Of a DNA stretch of 64,000 nt, positions 24,503 to 32,544 are shown one piece after another. How positions within the stretch are numbered: position 1 is the first letter of the stretch; each line of letters begins with the position of its first letter. Source of the DNA: FEN-1219 sp964503125 (GTDB lineage: Bacteria > Pseudomonadota > Gammaproteobacteria > Steroidobacterales > Rariloculaceae); contig CAZCZE010000049.1 in the NCBI GenBank assembly GCA_964503125.1, forward strand, positions 216,228 through 280,227, written 5' to 3'. Under the pieces are notes generated by a model. The model did no database searches. It saw nothing but the letters and a program-made list of their open reading frames with translations, and was not told where the DNA came from. A program made the position numbers and the translations under genes.

Positions 24503-26128
24503 ATGGGCAGTAGGACGCGAAACATCGGTAGCATCGGCTCGATGGGTGGCGGTGTCGTTCCGCGGCGCGCCTGCGCGGCGATCGTTGCGACGCTGATCGT
24601 CCTGCGTCTCGGCGCGCAGTTGCCCGGTTCCACGCTCGAAGACGCCATCGACGACGCGATCGACCAGCAGATCGAGGAGCAGCTCGAGGAAGTCATCGAG
24701 AGCGCGGTCGAGGAGCAGGTCGAGTCCGACGTGGCCGATAGCATCGGCCAGCAAGTCGAGGCCGCCGTCACCGAGACGGTCGAGCAGCAAATCGAATCCG
24801 GCGTGACGGCGACGCTCGAACAGCAGGTCGAGTCCGGAGTCACGGGAGCGATCACGCAGCAGCTCGAAGCGACGCTCGAGCAGACGCTCGACGGCGATCT
24901 CGAAGGCGTTCTCGACCAGGGCATCGGCGACCTCGAGCGCGGCGTCGACGAGCTCGTGCAGGGCGCCGACGACGCTCTCGGGGGCGTGGGCGAGCCCAGC
25001 GCGACGACGGACGCGGGCGCGGCCACGGCGGCGGAGAGTTTCGTGGGTGACGTCGATGGTGGCGGCCGCGCCATCGAACGCGACATCTGGATCGTTCTCG
25101 TGCCTGGCGAGCATGTCGCTCGCATCGAAAGCTGGGGCTTCACGATTCGCGCGCGGCAAACGCTGACGGCATTGGATCGCGTGCTACTGCGCGTCGATGC
25201 GCCCGAGGATCGCGACATCGCTCAGGCCGCGCTCGATCTCGCGCTCGATGCGCCCGGTACGCTCGTCGATTTCAATCACGTGTATCGCGGGGGCGCTGAG
25301 AACGACACTGCCGTGGCCGCGCCGACGACGCACGCCGGAATGCCGCACGCGGTGGCTCAACCCCCAGCGCGTGCGCCCGTAGCAATCTCCGTCGGTGTCA
25401 TTGATTCGGCCGTCGCTACTGAGCACCCGGCGTTCAAGGCGGCCGATATCGTGCAGAAGGACTTCGTACCGTTCAGCGACGCGCGTCCGCTCCGGCACGG
25501 CACGGCCGTCGCCTCGATCCTCGTCGGCGACGAGGGTGTACTCCGCGACCCGCCGGGCGGGGCGCGCGTGTACGCCGCGTCGGTGTTCTTCGAGGACGCC
25601 GAGGGCAGTCCCGCGGCGACCACGGCGAGTCTCGTCGCGGCGCTCGGCTGGCTCGCGGACGAAGGCGTGCCCGTCGTCAACGCGAGCCTGGCGGGACCGG
25701 CGAATCGCGTTCTCGAGGCCGCGATCGAGCAGCTGACGCGGCAGGGCGTGGTCGTCGTGGCCGCAGTCGGCAACAATGGCCCCGTCGGTGAGCCGCTGTA
25801 CCCAGCCGCCTACGAGCCCGTCGTTGCGGTGACCGCGGTCGACTCGTCCAACAGAATTTACCGCTACGCCAATCGCGGCCACCATGTGACGTTCGCGGCG
25901 CCCGGCGTGCGGATTCGCGTCGCCGATAGCGGTGGCGGGTACGGCAATGAGTCCGGTACCTCGATGGCCGCGCCGTACGTGGCTGCGATCATCGCCCGGT
26001 CAGTGGCGGCGCGCGTCGCCCCGTCGATCGAGGGCGTGCTCGCCAGTCTCAAGGCGGCCGCGATCGATCTCGGCGACGAGGACTTCGACCGCGTCTACGG
26101 TCACGGGCTGATCGCCGCGATCGATTGA
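24503..26128 (+). CDS. Exported S8 subtilisin-like protease with helical repeat N-terminus
   Basis: 541 residues from ATG 24503 (ATG 24542 is also possible; neither has a strong ribosome site). Residues 20-42 form a signal or anchor (AAIVATLIVLRLGAQLPG). Residues 45-155 are acidic, predicted helical repeats with QQIEEQLEEVIESAVEEQVE and QQVESGVTGAITQQLEATLE units. Residues 185-265 resemble an inhibitor or linker domain. The peptidase domain follows: Asp301 (VGVIDSAVATEHP), His332 (LRHGTAVASIL), oxyanion Asn in AAVGNNGP and Ser487 (ESGTSMAAPYVAA). All catalytic residues are present. It is the divergent neighbour of the sigma pair and shares its promoter motif. Confidence 0.9.
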   Translation: MGSRTRNIGSIGSMGGGVVPRRACAAIVATLIVLRLGAQLPGSTLEDAIDDAIDQQIEEQLEEVIESAVEEQVESDVADSIGQQVEAAVTETVEQQIESGVTATLEQQVESGVTGAITQQLEATLEQTLDGDLEGVLDQGIGDLERGVDELVQGADDALGGVGEPSATTDAGAATAAESFVGDVDGGGRAIERDIWIVLVPGEHVARIESWGFTIRARQTLTALDRVLLRVDAPEDRDIAQAALDLALDAPGTLVDFNHVYRGGAENDTAVAAPTTHAGMPHAVAQPPARAPVAISVGVIDSAVATEHPAFKAADIVQKDFVPFSDARPLRHGTAVASILVGDEGVLRDPPGGARVYAASVFFEDAEGSPAATTASLVAALGWLADEGVPVVNASLAGPANRVLEAAIEQLTRQGVVVVAAVGNNGPVGEPLYPAAYEPVVAVTAVDSSNRIYRYANRGHHVTFAAPGVRIRVADSGGGYGNESGTSMAAPYVAAIIARSVAARVAPSIEGVLASLKAAAIDLGDEDFDRVYGHGLIAAID

Positions 26129-26137
26129 CCGGCTCGT

Positions 26138-27076
26138 CTAGAACGCGGCGCTGAAGCCGACCGACAGAACGTTCTCGTCGAAGTCGACGCTCGGCAGATT
26201 CGAGCGGTTGTCCGCGTGCGTGTAGCGGATCTGTGCCGTCACGTGCTCGGTCATCGGCACGTCGAGCGATGCTTCGAGCTGGTAGCGGTCGTCGCGCCGC
26301 GGCTGACCGATCGAGGGCGTCGGCCGGTGGTAGTCGCGCGTTTCGGCCCGCACCGAGGTTCGCAGCGTCAGCTCACGGCTACCGGCCGTCAAACGCCGCG
26401 TCAGTTGAATCCTGAACCGGTTGCCCGAGTAGTCGAACTCCTCCTGCAGGGCGTCTTCGTCGTCGTAGCGGTAGCCGAGCACGAGGTAGGTGGTAAGACC
26501 GTTGAGGAACACGTAGGTATCCGCGGATAAGGCGCCGGCAGTCGCCGCGCGGCCGGGATTGGCGACGAACTCCTTGTCCGAGTGCGCGTACGCGAACCGC
26601 AGGAACAACCGCTGCCCGATCAGCTTCGACACGTACGGCGACACCTGTTTCAGCGTCAGGAACTCGTTGCCATCGAGCTCCGCATACGCGTACTGAAAAC
26701 TGGCGCCCAAGTCGACGCGATCCAAGTCATAGCTCACCGTGGCCGAACCGCGGTGCGTTCGCACGTCGAAGATCTCGACGTCGTCGTGCAATGACTCCGA
26801 AAAGTCGTAACCCACCTGCGCATCGAAGCGTCCGCTGTCCGGTTTGTCGTAGCCGACGCCGAAGTCCAGCAGCAGGGCGCGGTCCCCGGCGTTCGAAGTG
26901 GTATCGAGATCGAGGACGGCGACGTTGCTGTCGTATTCGATGCCACTGCCGACGGTGAACGACACGATTCGGTCTTCGCCACCGCTATCTGCGACGTCTG
27001 GCTCCTGGCCGGCGAGCGGTGAGCTCACGAGCGTCGCCGCGCCGAGTATCGACCAGACGGAGTTGCTCACTTTCAT
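26138..27076 (-). CDS. Outer-membrane beta-barrel protein
   Basis: 312 residues. The start at 27076 gives MKVSNSVWSILGAATLVSS and a signal peptide ending near LAGQEP. From about residue 38 there are 12 to 14 alternating strands (IVSFTVGSGIEYDSNVAVLD, ALLLDFGVGYDKPDSGRFDA, QLEASLDVPMTEHVTAQIRY), ending VLSVGFSAAF with the terminal Phe. GSGIEYDSNVAV resembles the opening strand of barrels in surface-protein or polysaccharide export systems. No ECF motif lies before it; it is downstream of the helical-repeat gene and separated from it by a perfect hairpin. It converges with the subtilase gene, 9 bases apart. Confidence 0.87.
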   Translation of the reverse strand: MKVSNSVWSILGAATLVSSPLAGQEPDVADSGGEDRIVSFTVGSGIEYDSNVAVLDLDTTSNAGDRALLLDFGVGYDKPDSGRFDAQVGYDFSESLHDDVEIFDVRTHRGSATVSYDLDRVDLGASFQYAYAELDGNEFLTLKQVSPYVSKLIGQRLFLRFAYAHSDKEFVANPGRAATAGALSADTYVFLNGLTTYLVLGYRYDDEDALQEEFDYSGNRFRIQLTRRLTAGSRELTLRTSVRAETRDYHRPTPSIGQPRRDDRYQLEASLDVPMTEHVTAQIRYTHADNRSNLPSVDFDENVLSVGFSAAF

Positions 27077-27120
27077 TGTCACGGCTCCCGTGTCCAACGT
27101 TCGTTGCTGTACGACTCGGT

Positions 27121-27150
27121 GCGGAGCCGGCGGCTGACCGCCGGCTCCGC
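27121..27150 (-). terminator. Perfect 13-bp hairpin between two co-oriented genes
   Basis: GCGGAGCCGGCGG, loop CTGA, CCGCCGGCTCCGC: 13 bp with no mismatch. No T run follows on either strand, so a simple Rho-independent terminator is doubtful. It lies between the helical-repeat gene and the barrel gene and may reduce read-through or protect an mRNA end, giving unequal amounts of the two proteins. Confidence 0.5.
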
Positions 27151-27163
27151 TCGTGCGTCGAGC

Positions 27164-27760
27164 TCAGTGGCCGCGGACCAGAGCGCCGACCGAGCTTTGC
27201 AGCTCGGCATCGACCGCGCTTTGAATCTCGTGCTCAAGCTCCGCGCCGATCTCGGCCGCAAGCTGCTGCTCGATCTCCGCTGCGACGGCCGTGGCGACCT
27301 CGGCCGCAACCTCGGTATCGATCGCGGCTGCAACCTCGCCAACCACCTCACCCGCGACCTCGGCATCGATCGCGCCCGCGACCTGGCCGGCCACGTTAGC
27401 CGCGATCGCCTGGCTCACGTCGAGTGCCGCGCCGACCGATTCGGCGACCTCGGCGTCAACCGACGCTTCACCGCGGGCGCCGACTTGCGCGTCGCCGCGA
27501 GCCGAACCACCGCCCTCCACCGAGCCGGCCTCCGTCGAGGCGTTACTGTCGGTGTGGACAGAGGTGGCGACTTGGCCCCGCGCCTTGGCCCGCGCACCGA
27601 GTCCATCGCGAGCCCGCAGCATACCGCGCGACTCGGACTGGATTTGCGAACGGAGTCCCGTTTCGGTTTGCGAGCTCACGCCGACGACCTCGGTCGCGCT
27701 CGCTGCGCCAAACGACATCGCGATCGCGACCGACACTAGCGTTTTCCGTATGGACAGCAT
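27164..27760 (-). CDS. Secreted alpha-helical repeat protein, unknown function
   Basis: 198 residues from the ATG at 27760, preceded by AAGGAGGT at 7 bases. Signal peptide: RKTLVSVAIAMSFGAASA. Residues 28-95 are polar and Gly/Ser-rich (TETGLRSQIQSES, EAGSVEGGGSARGDAQVGA). Residues 101-195 are one long amphipathic helical region of short degenerate repeats such as VAGQVAGAIDAEVAGEVVGE and AAEIEQQLAAEIGAELEHEI. This closely recalls the N-terminal region of the neighbouring subtilase (EQQxE and VxxxVxxAV patterns). Its promoter carries the sigma motif. I know no family for it; a surface fibre or a partner of the protease is possible. Confidence 0.8.
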   Translation of the reverse strand: MLSIRKTLVSVAIAMSFGAASATEVVGVSSQTETGLRSQIQSESRGMLRARDGLGARAKARGQVATSVHTDSNASTEAGSVEGGGSARGDAQVGARGEASVDAEVAESVGAALDVSQAIAANVAGQVAGAIDAEVAGEVVGEVAAAIDTEVAAEVATAVAAEIEQQLAAEIGAELEHEIQSAVDAELQSSVGALVRGH

Positions 27761-27795
27761 GGTAGTAACCTCCTTGATGGTACTCACGTCCTGAT

Positions 27796-27822
27796 AACGG
27801 ACGGACACCTGGAGTTATTCCC
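27796..27822 (-). promoter_or_regulatory. Proposed ECF promoter of the helical-repeat gene
   Basis: GGGAATA (27822-27816), 15 bases, CCGTT (27800-27796) on the minus strand, the same spacing as at the sigma and subtilase promoters. The start codon at 27760 lies 36 bases past the -10 block, with a strong ribosome site between them. Confidence 0.65.
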
Positions 27823-27840
27823 ACGTTTTTGGGGTCGGCG

Positions 27841-27883
27841 AAAAAGAAGCGGCGCGCCGACCGCTCACGCAGCCGACGCGCCG
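27841..27883 (-). terminator. Probable terminator of the Gly/Ala-rich gene
   Basis: Read on the minus strand, CGGCGCG and CGCGCCG arms (27883-27877 and 27856-27850) surround a 20-base loop and are followed by CTTCTTTTT. It lies between the stop of the Gly/Ala-rich gene and the promoter of the helical-repeat gene, which would make the two transcripts separate. Confidence 0.45.
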
Positions 27884-27901
27884 ACCGTTCACCGCTAACC
27901 C

Positions 27902-29059
27902 CTAGTTCGACGGGTCCGCCGCGCCCGAGGCTGATCCGGCCGCGCTGCCCGAGGCCGCCGCGCTGCCCGTGGCTCGTCCGGCTGCACCGCCGACGTTGGT
28001 GGCGCCCGCGCCCTGCGCGCTGCCGGCCGCTGCCGCGTTACCCGTGGCCCGTCCGGCCGCGCTGCCGACGTTGGTGGCGCCCGCGCCCTGCGCGCTGCCG
28101 GCCGCTGCCGCGCTGCCCGTGGCTCGTCCGGCTGCACCGCCGACGTTGGTGGCGCCCGCGCCCTGCGCGCTGCCGGCCGCATTGCCGCCCGCGACCAGGA
28201 GCATCTGCGAGCCGCGGCGGAGCTCTATGCTGTCGGTCTGCGAGGTCAGCACCGAGCCTTGCGCACTGCCTGCGCCCGCCGACACGAGGTCGACACCGCG
28301 CATCCCGAACGCTCCGCGGCTACCGGACATGAGCCGACCGGCGCCGTTGAGCCCGCCGACCGCACCCGCCGAAGCGCCGGCTGCGCCGCCCAGCGTGCCG
28401 CCGACGTTGCCGCCGATGGATCCCGCCGTGCCGAGCGCGCCTCCAGCGGTGCCGGCTACGCCGCCGCCCACGCCCCCTAACAAACCGCCGCCCGCAGCAC
28501 GCCCTGAACCGGCTGCACCGGCGGCGCCACCAGCACGACTATCGATGCCGCGTGTGCCGCTCGAGGCCGCAGCTTCGGCCGCCGCAACCGCCTGGATCGT
28601 GGCGTGCATGGGCACCTCGCTGCCGTCCCTTCGCACGGCCTTTTCGAACACGATGCCGAGCCTGGAGTCGCCGCCGCTTTCCGCGCGCCGATCGCGCGGC
28701 TTCGCTTCGGTGACGTGGCCGACGAGCGTCGTCCCGCGAGGGAACACGACCTCACCATCCGACTCGAAGTCCTTCGCGAGCGTGGCCGTGACTTCGTCAC
28801 CGGGCTTGGCGTTACGCGTGTCGACCGACCGCGCCAGCGTGGCGTTCATTTCCGAGCCCTGCGCGGCGTCTGCAGACGCACGGTCTGACGTCGCTGCCGC
28901 CGAGGCGGCGCTGTCGTGCGATGCGGCTGCGCCGCTTCGATCCGCTGACACCGACGTGCTCGACCGAGTCGATGCATTGCCTTGAACGCTCGAATTCTGA
29001 GCGAGCGCCACCCCGCTGGACACGAGCGCGGCGCAGAAGACCAACCTAGAAATGTTCAT
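27902..29059 (-). CDS. Secreted Gly/Ala-rich repeat protein with TrbI-like domain
   Basis: 385 residues. Signal peptide: ISRLVFCAALVSSGVALAQ. Residues 22-70 are Ser/Ala-rich. Residues 71-158 (NATLARSVDTRNAKPGDEVT, FPRGTTLVGHVTEAKP, then RLGIVFEKAVRRDGSEVPMH) resemble the pore-like domain found in TrbI/VirB10 relatives and unassigned exported proteins. From 160 on the chain is low-complexity Gly/Ala, ending in three 25-residue repeats of the AQGAGATNVGGAAGRATG type. Such a tail suggests a flexible or fibrous surface segment. A fourth copy of the ECF-like promoter lies 138-164 bases before the start. Confidence 0.75.
   Translation of the reverse strand: MNISRLVFCAALVSSGVALAQNSSVQGNASTRSSTSVSADRSGAAASHDSAASAAATSDRASADAAQGSEMNATLARSVDTRNAKPGDEVTATLAKDFESDGEVVFPRGTTLVGHVTEAKPRDRRAESGGDSRLGIVFEKAVRRDGSEVPMHATIQAVAAAEAAASSGTRGIDSRAGGAAGAAGSGRAAGGGLLGGVGGGVAGTAGGALGTAGSIGGNVGGTLGGAAGASAGAVGGLNGAGRLMSGSRGAFGMRGVDLVSAGAGSAQGSVLTSQTDSIELRRGSQMLLVAGGNAAGSAQGAGATNVGGAAGRATGSAAAAGSAQGAGATNVGSAAGRATGNAAAAGSAQGAGATNVGGAAGRATGSAAASGSAAGSASGAADPSN
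27966..28190. repeat. Three tandem 75-bp repeats inside the Gly/Ala-rich gene
   Basis: Three near-identical 75-bp units encode 25-residue repeats (AQGAGATNVGGAAGRATG core). Differences between units are few, mostly synonymous or Gly/Ser changes, which suggests recent expansion or homogenisation. Copy number could vary between strains. Confidence 0.85.
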
Positions 29060-29196
29060 GGGTAAACTCCTCTTCGACCTCGGTAACGTCGCCCCAACCG
29101 CCGCGATAATCGCGACACCTGTAGCGACCCTCTAGGACGTGTGTCACGTTTCGACCCACGGCACAGCCTGTCATTCCTTGGCTCGTGCACTACTAC

Positions 29197-29223
29197 AACG
29201 AGCGGCGTCGGGCTTTTATTCCA
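29197..29223 (-). promoter_or_regulatory. Candidate ECF promoter of the Gly/Ala-rich gene
   Basis: TGGAATA (29223-29217), 15 bases, TCGTT (29201-29197) on the minus strand. Each block has one change from the other three sites while the gap is identical. A leader of about 130 bases to the ATG at 29059 would result. The rest of 29060-29347 shows no gene. Confidence 0.45.
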
Positions 29224-29347
29224 TCCGTCGCGGAAGCCCCACCGCGGGCGTCCCCGATGCTAACGAAGCAGGGGCGACTTGCGTACCTGTTGCCATATTG
29301 CGACCGGGTCGTTGCGCGAGTGCGCGCCCGGGTATAGTCCAATCGGA

Positions 29348-29611
29348 CTAGATGGGCTCGGCCCAGAGATCGTACTCGTCGGCGGCCGTGACGCGAGCCG
29401 TGATCAGGGAGCCCGGGCGGAGCTTGTGCGCACCCTTGCCGGCGGGGAGATAGACGCGGCCGTCGATCTCGGGCGCGTCGGCCATCGAGCGGCCGACGGC
29501 TTGCGCCCCGTCGAGCTCGTCGACGAGCACGTGAATGTCTTTGCCGATGCGTGTTTGTAGCCGGCGCGCGCTGATCGCTTGCTGCGCGGCCATGAAGCGG
29601 TGCCAGCGTTG
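29348..29611 (-). pseudogene. rimO: 3' fragment of ribosomal protein S12 methylthiotransferase gene
   Basis: 87 codons read RWHRFMAAQQAISARRLQTR, the helix that follows the radical-SAM domain in RimO, then the C-terminal TRAM domain: IGKDIHVLVDELDG, APEIDGRVYLPAG and the diagnostic ending ADEYDLWAEPI. Everything upstream (about 350 residues with the N-terminal MTTase domain and the radical-SAM CxxxCxxC) is missing. The fragment stops exactly at the IS-like terminus at 29612, so the gene was cut by that element. A complete rimO may exist elsewhere in the genome. Confidence 0.82.
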
Positions 29612-29832
29612 CGGATAGGTATTTTGAACCGCCCTCCTGCGCTGGCGGCTGTGGCGCGTAACGCAGATTGTGTGAAAGCCGCCGCCTGATCGCGACGCGC
29701 GCATCGGCCTCACACGCCGCTCGCAGCGACTTTTCAGCCCGTTGGCGCTGCCGAAAGGCGCCTCCGGCCGCACCGCGCGCAGCACCGCCCGCTGCTCGCG
29801 CGAGAAACACGAGCCCCTCGACGAGCCGAATC
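29612..29832. repeat. IS91/ISCR-like terminal repeat, copy 3
   Basis: 221 bp nearly identical to the non-coding end of copy 2 (start GCGGATAGGTATTTTGAACC, end near GACGAGCCGAATC). The match stops just after the position of the transposase stop codon in copy 2. No coding part is left. It separates the rimO fragment from the ABC permease gene, whose ATG is 43 bases further on. Confidence 0.78.
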
Positions 29833-29875
29833 GCGTTACCGTAACCTTTTTCGTCGTCGCACGCTCGGAGGGGAG

Positions 29876-32389
29876 ATGGGCCAACTCAAAGCAGCGTTAC
29901 GCCAGCTCGTCCTGCGCCCCGCGCTCTCGGCGACCGTCATCGCGATGCTCGCTCTCGGTGTCGGCGCTACGACGGCGGTCTATTCGCTGATCCATCGACT
30001 CGTCCTGGAGACGGTAGCCGTTCCCGAAGCCGACGAGCTCGTGAGCTTTCGCTCGCCGGGCCAGAAATTCGGCACCACGCGCGGCGACATCGCCGTCGGC
30101 GGCGACTCGCAACGGCTGTTCAGCTATCCGATGTACCGTGACCTCGTCGCCCAGCAGAGCTCGTTTACCGACATCGCCGCGCACTACCTTTTCCTCGCGA
30201 GCATGGAAGCCGGCGAGGACACGACGCGGCTCGTGAACGCGGTGCTCGTGTCCGGCAACTACTTCAACGTGGCCAACGTCCGGCCCGCGCTCGGGCGCTT
30301 GATCTACGCCGAAGACGCGCTGTATCTCGACGAGTCGCCCGTCGCCGTGTTGAGCTATTCGTTCTGGCAGAGCCGCTTCGGCGGCGACCCGGCCGTCATC
30401 GGCGATACGCTCATGGTCAACAGCCGGGCGCTCACGATCATCGGCGTCGCGCCCGAGGGATTCACGGGCACGATGCGCGATCGGGCACCGCTCGTGTACG
30501 TGCCGCTGACGCTGCGCTGGCTCATGCAGCCCGAGGAGCCGCGCAACGCCGAGAATCGGCAAGCGTACTGGCTGACCCTGTTCGGGCGCTTGAAGCCCGG
30601 CGTGTCGCGCGAGCAGGCCGAGGTCGAGCTCAACGGGCTATACCGCGGCATCCTGCGCGGCGAGGCGCCGCTCTTGACCGGCGTCACGGCCGAGCAGACG
30701 GCGCTCTATGTCGAGGGTGGCGTCGAGCTCGACCCCGGCGAGCGCGGGCAGATCTACACGCAAGTGCGAGCGACCGATGGGTTGACGCTCGCGCTCGGCG
30801 CGACGGTTTTTGTTCTGCTGATCGCCTGCGTGAACATTGCGAACCTGCTGCTCGCGCGCGGCGCTTCGCGCGCGGGCGAGATGGCGATTCGCGCGGCGAT
30901 CGGCGCGAGCCGCGCGCGCCTCGTCGCGCACCTGCTCACGGAGTCGACCGTGCTTGCCGTGATCGGTGGCCTGCTGAGCCTCCCCGTCGCGATCGCGACG
31001 CTGTGGTTGATCGTAGCGATGGCGGGCGGAGGGCTGCCGAGCCAAGCCAGCCTTGTCCTGCGCCCAGAGGTGTTGCTGTTCGCGGGTGCCGTCATTCTCG
31101 GCACGGTCGTGCTGTTCGGTCTCGTCCCGGCGCTCTCCGCGGGGCGCACCGGTACGGCGGTCGTCATCAAAGCGCAATCGGCGCAATCGCCCGGAGGCCG
31201 CGGCCTCGTGCGCTTCCGCAGCGCGCTCGTCGTGGTGCAGATCTCGTTGTCGCTCGTGCTGCTCGTGCTCGCGGGGCTATTCACGAAAAGCCTCGTCAAC
31301 GTTTCGCGCATCGACTACGGAGTGGACGTCGATTCGCTGGTCACGTTCAGCGTGACGCCGCTGCTCGGCGGCTACACGGGCGAGCGGCTCGATACCCTCT
31401 ACGACCGCGTCCGCGAGGAGATGGCTGCGCAGCCCGGTGTCGAGTCCGTCGGCTCGGTCGCATTTCCGTTGTTCTACGGCATCAATCTCAACACGGGCGT
31501 CACGATCCTCGGTGCCGACGGCCAGGTCGAGGACAGCTCCGTGCAGGCGCAGCCTGCGATCAGCCCCGGCTTCTTTGCGACGACGGGTGTCCCGCTGGTG
31601 GCGGGCCGCGAGTTCACGACCGCCGACAGCACGGCGGACTTAAGCACCGTCATCGTCAACGAGAGCTTCGTGCGCAAGTTCGGCTTGGGAGGCAACGCCG
31701 TAGGAACGACGCTGCGGCTCGACGGGCGCTACCTGCCGCACAATACCGTGGAGATCGTGGGTGTCGTCGCCGATGCCAAGTACAGCCACATCAGGAACGA
31801 CGTCACGCCCCAGGTGTTCACGCCGCGGTCGCCCGGTGACACGCAATTCGTGGCGTTGTTCTACTACGTGCGCTCGTCGCTCGACGGCTGGGCGCTCGCG
31901 CGCACGATCCCCGAGATCATGAAGCGCATCGATCCCAACCTTCCGCCCAGCAACCTCACGACCGTGCGCAATCTGGTCGAGGGCAACACTCGGTTCGACC
32001 GCCTGATGTCGATGCTGTCGGCGACGTTCGCGGGGCTCGCCACCGTGCTCGCGGCGATCGGTCTCTATGCGGTGCTCGCGTTCAACGTCGCGCAACGCAA
32101 GCGCGAGCTCGGCCTGCGGCTCGCGCTCGGCGCCGAGCCCAGACGCTTGCGCTCGCTCGTGCTCGTGCACGTGGCGCGACTCGCCGCGATCGGGGGCGTC
32201 GTCGGTCTCCTCGGCGCGCTCGCGCTCGGCAAGGTCGCGCAAAGCCAGCTCTTCGGGTTGTCGGGTTACGACCCCGTCGTGCTCGTATCGGCCGTCGGCG
32301 CGCTCGCCCTCGTCGTGCTCGTCGCGAGCTGGGTGCCCGCGCGGCGCGCCTCGAACGTTGCGCCGATGGAGGCGCTGCGCTATGAGTAG
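29876..32389 (+). CDS. ABC-type permease of the FtsX/MacB (ADOP-like) class
   Basis: 837 residues. An N-terminal helix (SATVIAMLALGVGATTAVYS) precedes a large MacB-type periplasmic domain (FSYPMYRDLVAQQSSFTDIA, SYSFWQSRFGGDPAVIGDTL). A three-helix FtsX module (about 300-430), a second periplasmic domain and a second FtsX module at the end (RKRELGLRLALGAEPRRLRS, then SWVPARRASNVAPMEALRYE) follow. The duplicated layout matches orphan permeases common in Acidobacteria and environmental proteobacteria that lack an adjacent ATPase gene. A GGAGGGGAG ribosome site precedes the ATG. It lies between two IS-like fragments, so horizontal mobilisation is possible. Confidence 0.9.
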   Translation: MGQLKAALRQLVLRPALSATVIAMLALGVGATTAVYSLIHRLVLETVAVPEADELVSFRSPGQKFGTTRGDIAVGGDSQRLFSYPMYRDLVAQQSSFTDIAAHYLFLASMEAGEDTTRLVNAVLVSGNYFNVANVRPALGRLIYAEDALYLDESPVAVLSYSFWQSRFGGDPAVIGDTLMVNSRALTIIGVAPEGFTGTMRDRAPLVYVPLTLRWLMQPEEPRNAENRQAYWLTLFGRLKPGVSREQAEVELNGLYRGILRGEAPLLTGVTAEQTALYVEGGVELDPGERGQIYTQVRATDGLTLALGATVFVLLIACVNIANLLLARGASRAGEMAIRAAIGASRARLVAHLLTESTVLAVIGGLLSLPVAIATLWLIVAMAGGGLPSQASLVLRPEVLLFAGAVILGTVVLFGLVPALSAGRTGTAVVIKAQSAQSPGGRGLVRFRSALVVVQISLSLVLLVLAGLFTKSLVNVSRIDYGVDVDSLVTFSVTPLLGGYTGERLDTLYDRVREEMAAQPGVESVGSVAFPLFYGINLNTGVTILGADGQVEDSSVQAQPAISPGFFATTGVPLVAGREFTTADSTADLSTVIVNESFVRKFGLGGNAVGTTLRLDGRYLPHNTVEIVGVVADAKYSHIRNDVTPQVFTPRSPGDTQFVALFYYVRSSLDGWALARTIPEIMKRIDPNLPPSNLTTVRNLVEGNTRFDRLMSMLSATFAGLATVLAAIGLYAVLAFNVAQRKRELGLRLALGAEPRRLRSLVLVHVARLAAIGGVVGLLGALALGKVAQSQLFGLSGYDPVVLVSAVGALALVVLVASWVPARRASNVAPMEALRYE

Positions 32390-32412
32390 CGCTAGTATGG
32401 GCCTCATGCGAA

Positions 32413-32544
32413 CCACTGCGTGCGTACGACAAGCGAACGGGGCAAGAGCTCGCGGCGCTGCGGTTGCCCGCTCCGCAGAGCGGGTCGCCGATGACCTACA
32501 TGCTCGACGGTCGTCAGTATCTCGTGATCGCCGTGAGCGCCAAC
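32413..32544 (+). pseudogene. C-terminal fragment of a PQQ-dependent dehydrogenase
   Basis: 44 codons: LRAYDKRTGQELAALRLPAP, QSGSPMTYMLDGRQYLVIAV and SANA. This is the last propeller blade of glucose or alcohol quinoprotein dehydrogenases (the GSPMTYxxDGRQYxVIA motif). There is no start and no natural stop; the frame runs directly into IS-like repeat copy 4 at 32545. It is not a duplicate of the end of the intact PQQ enzyme downstream. Confidence 0.65.

Noticed and set aside
27966..28190. Possible CRISPR-like array
   Set aside because: The three 75-bp units are contiguous without spacers and are in frame with the Gly/Ala-rich protein, so they are coding tandem repeats.
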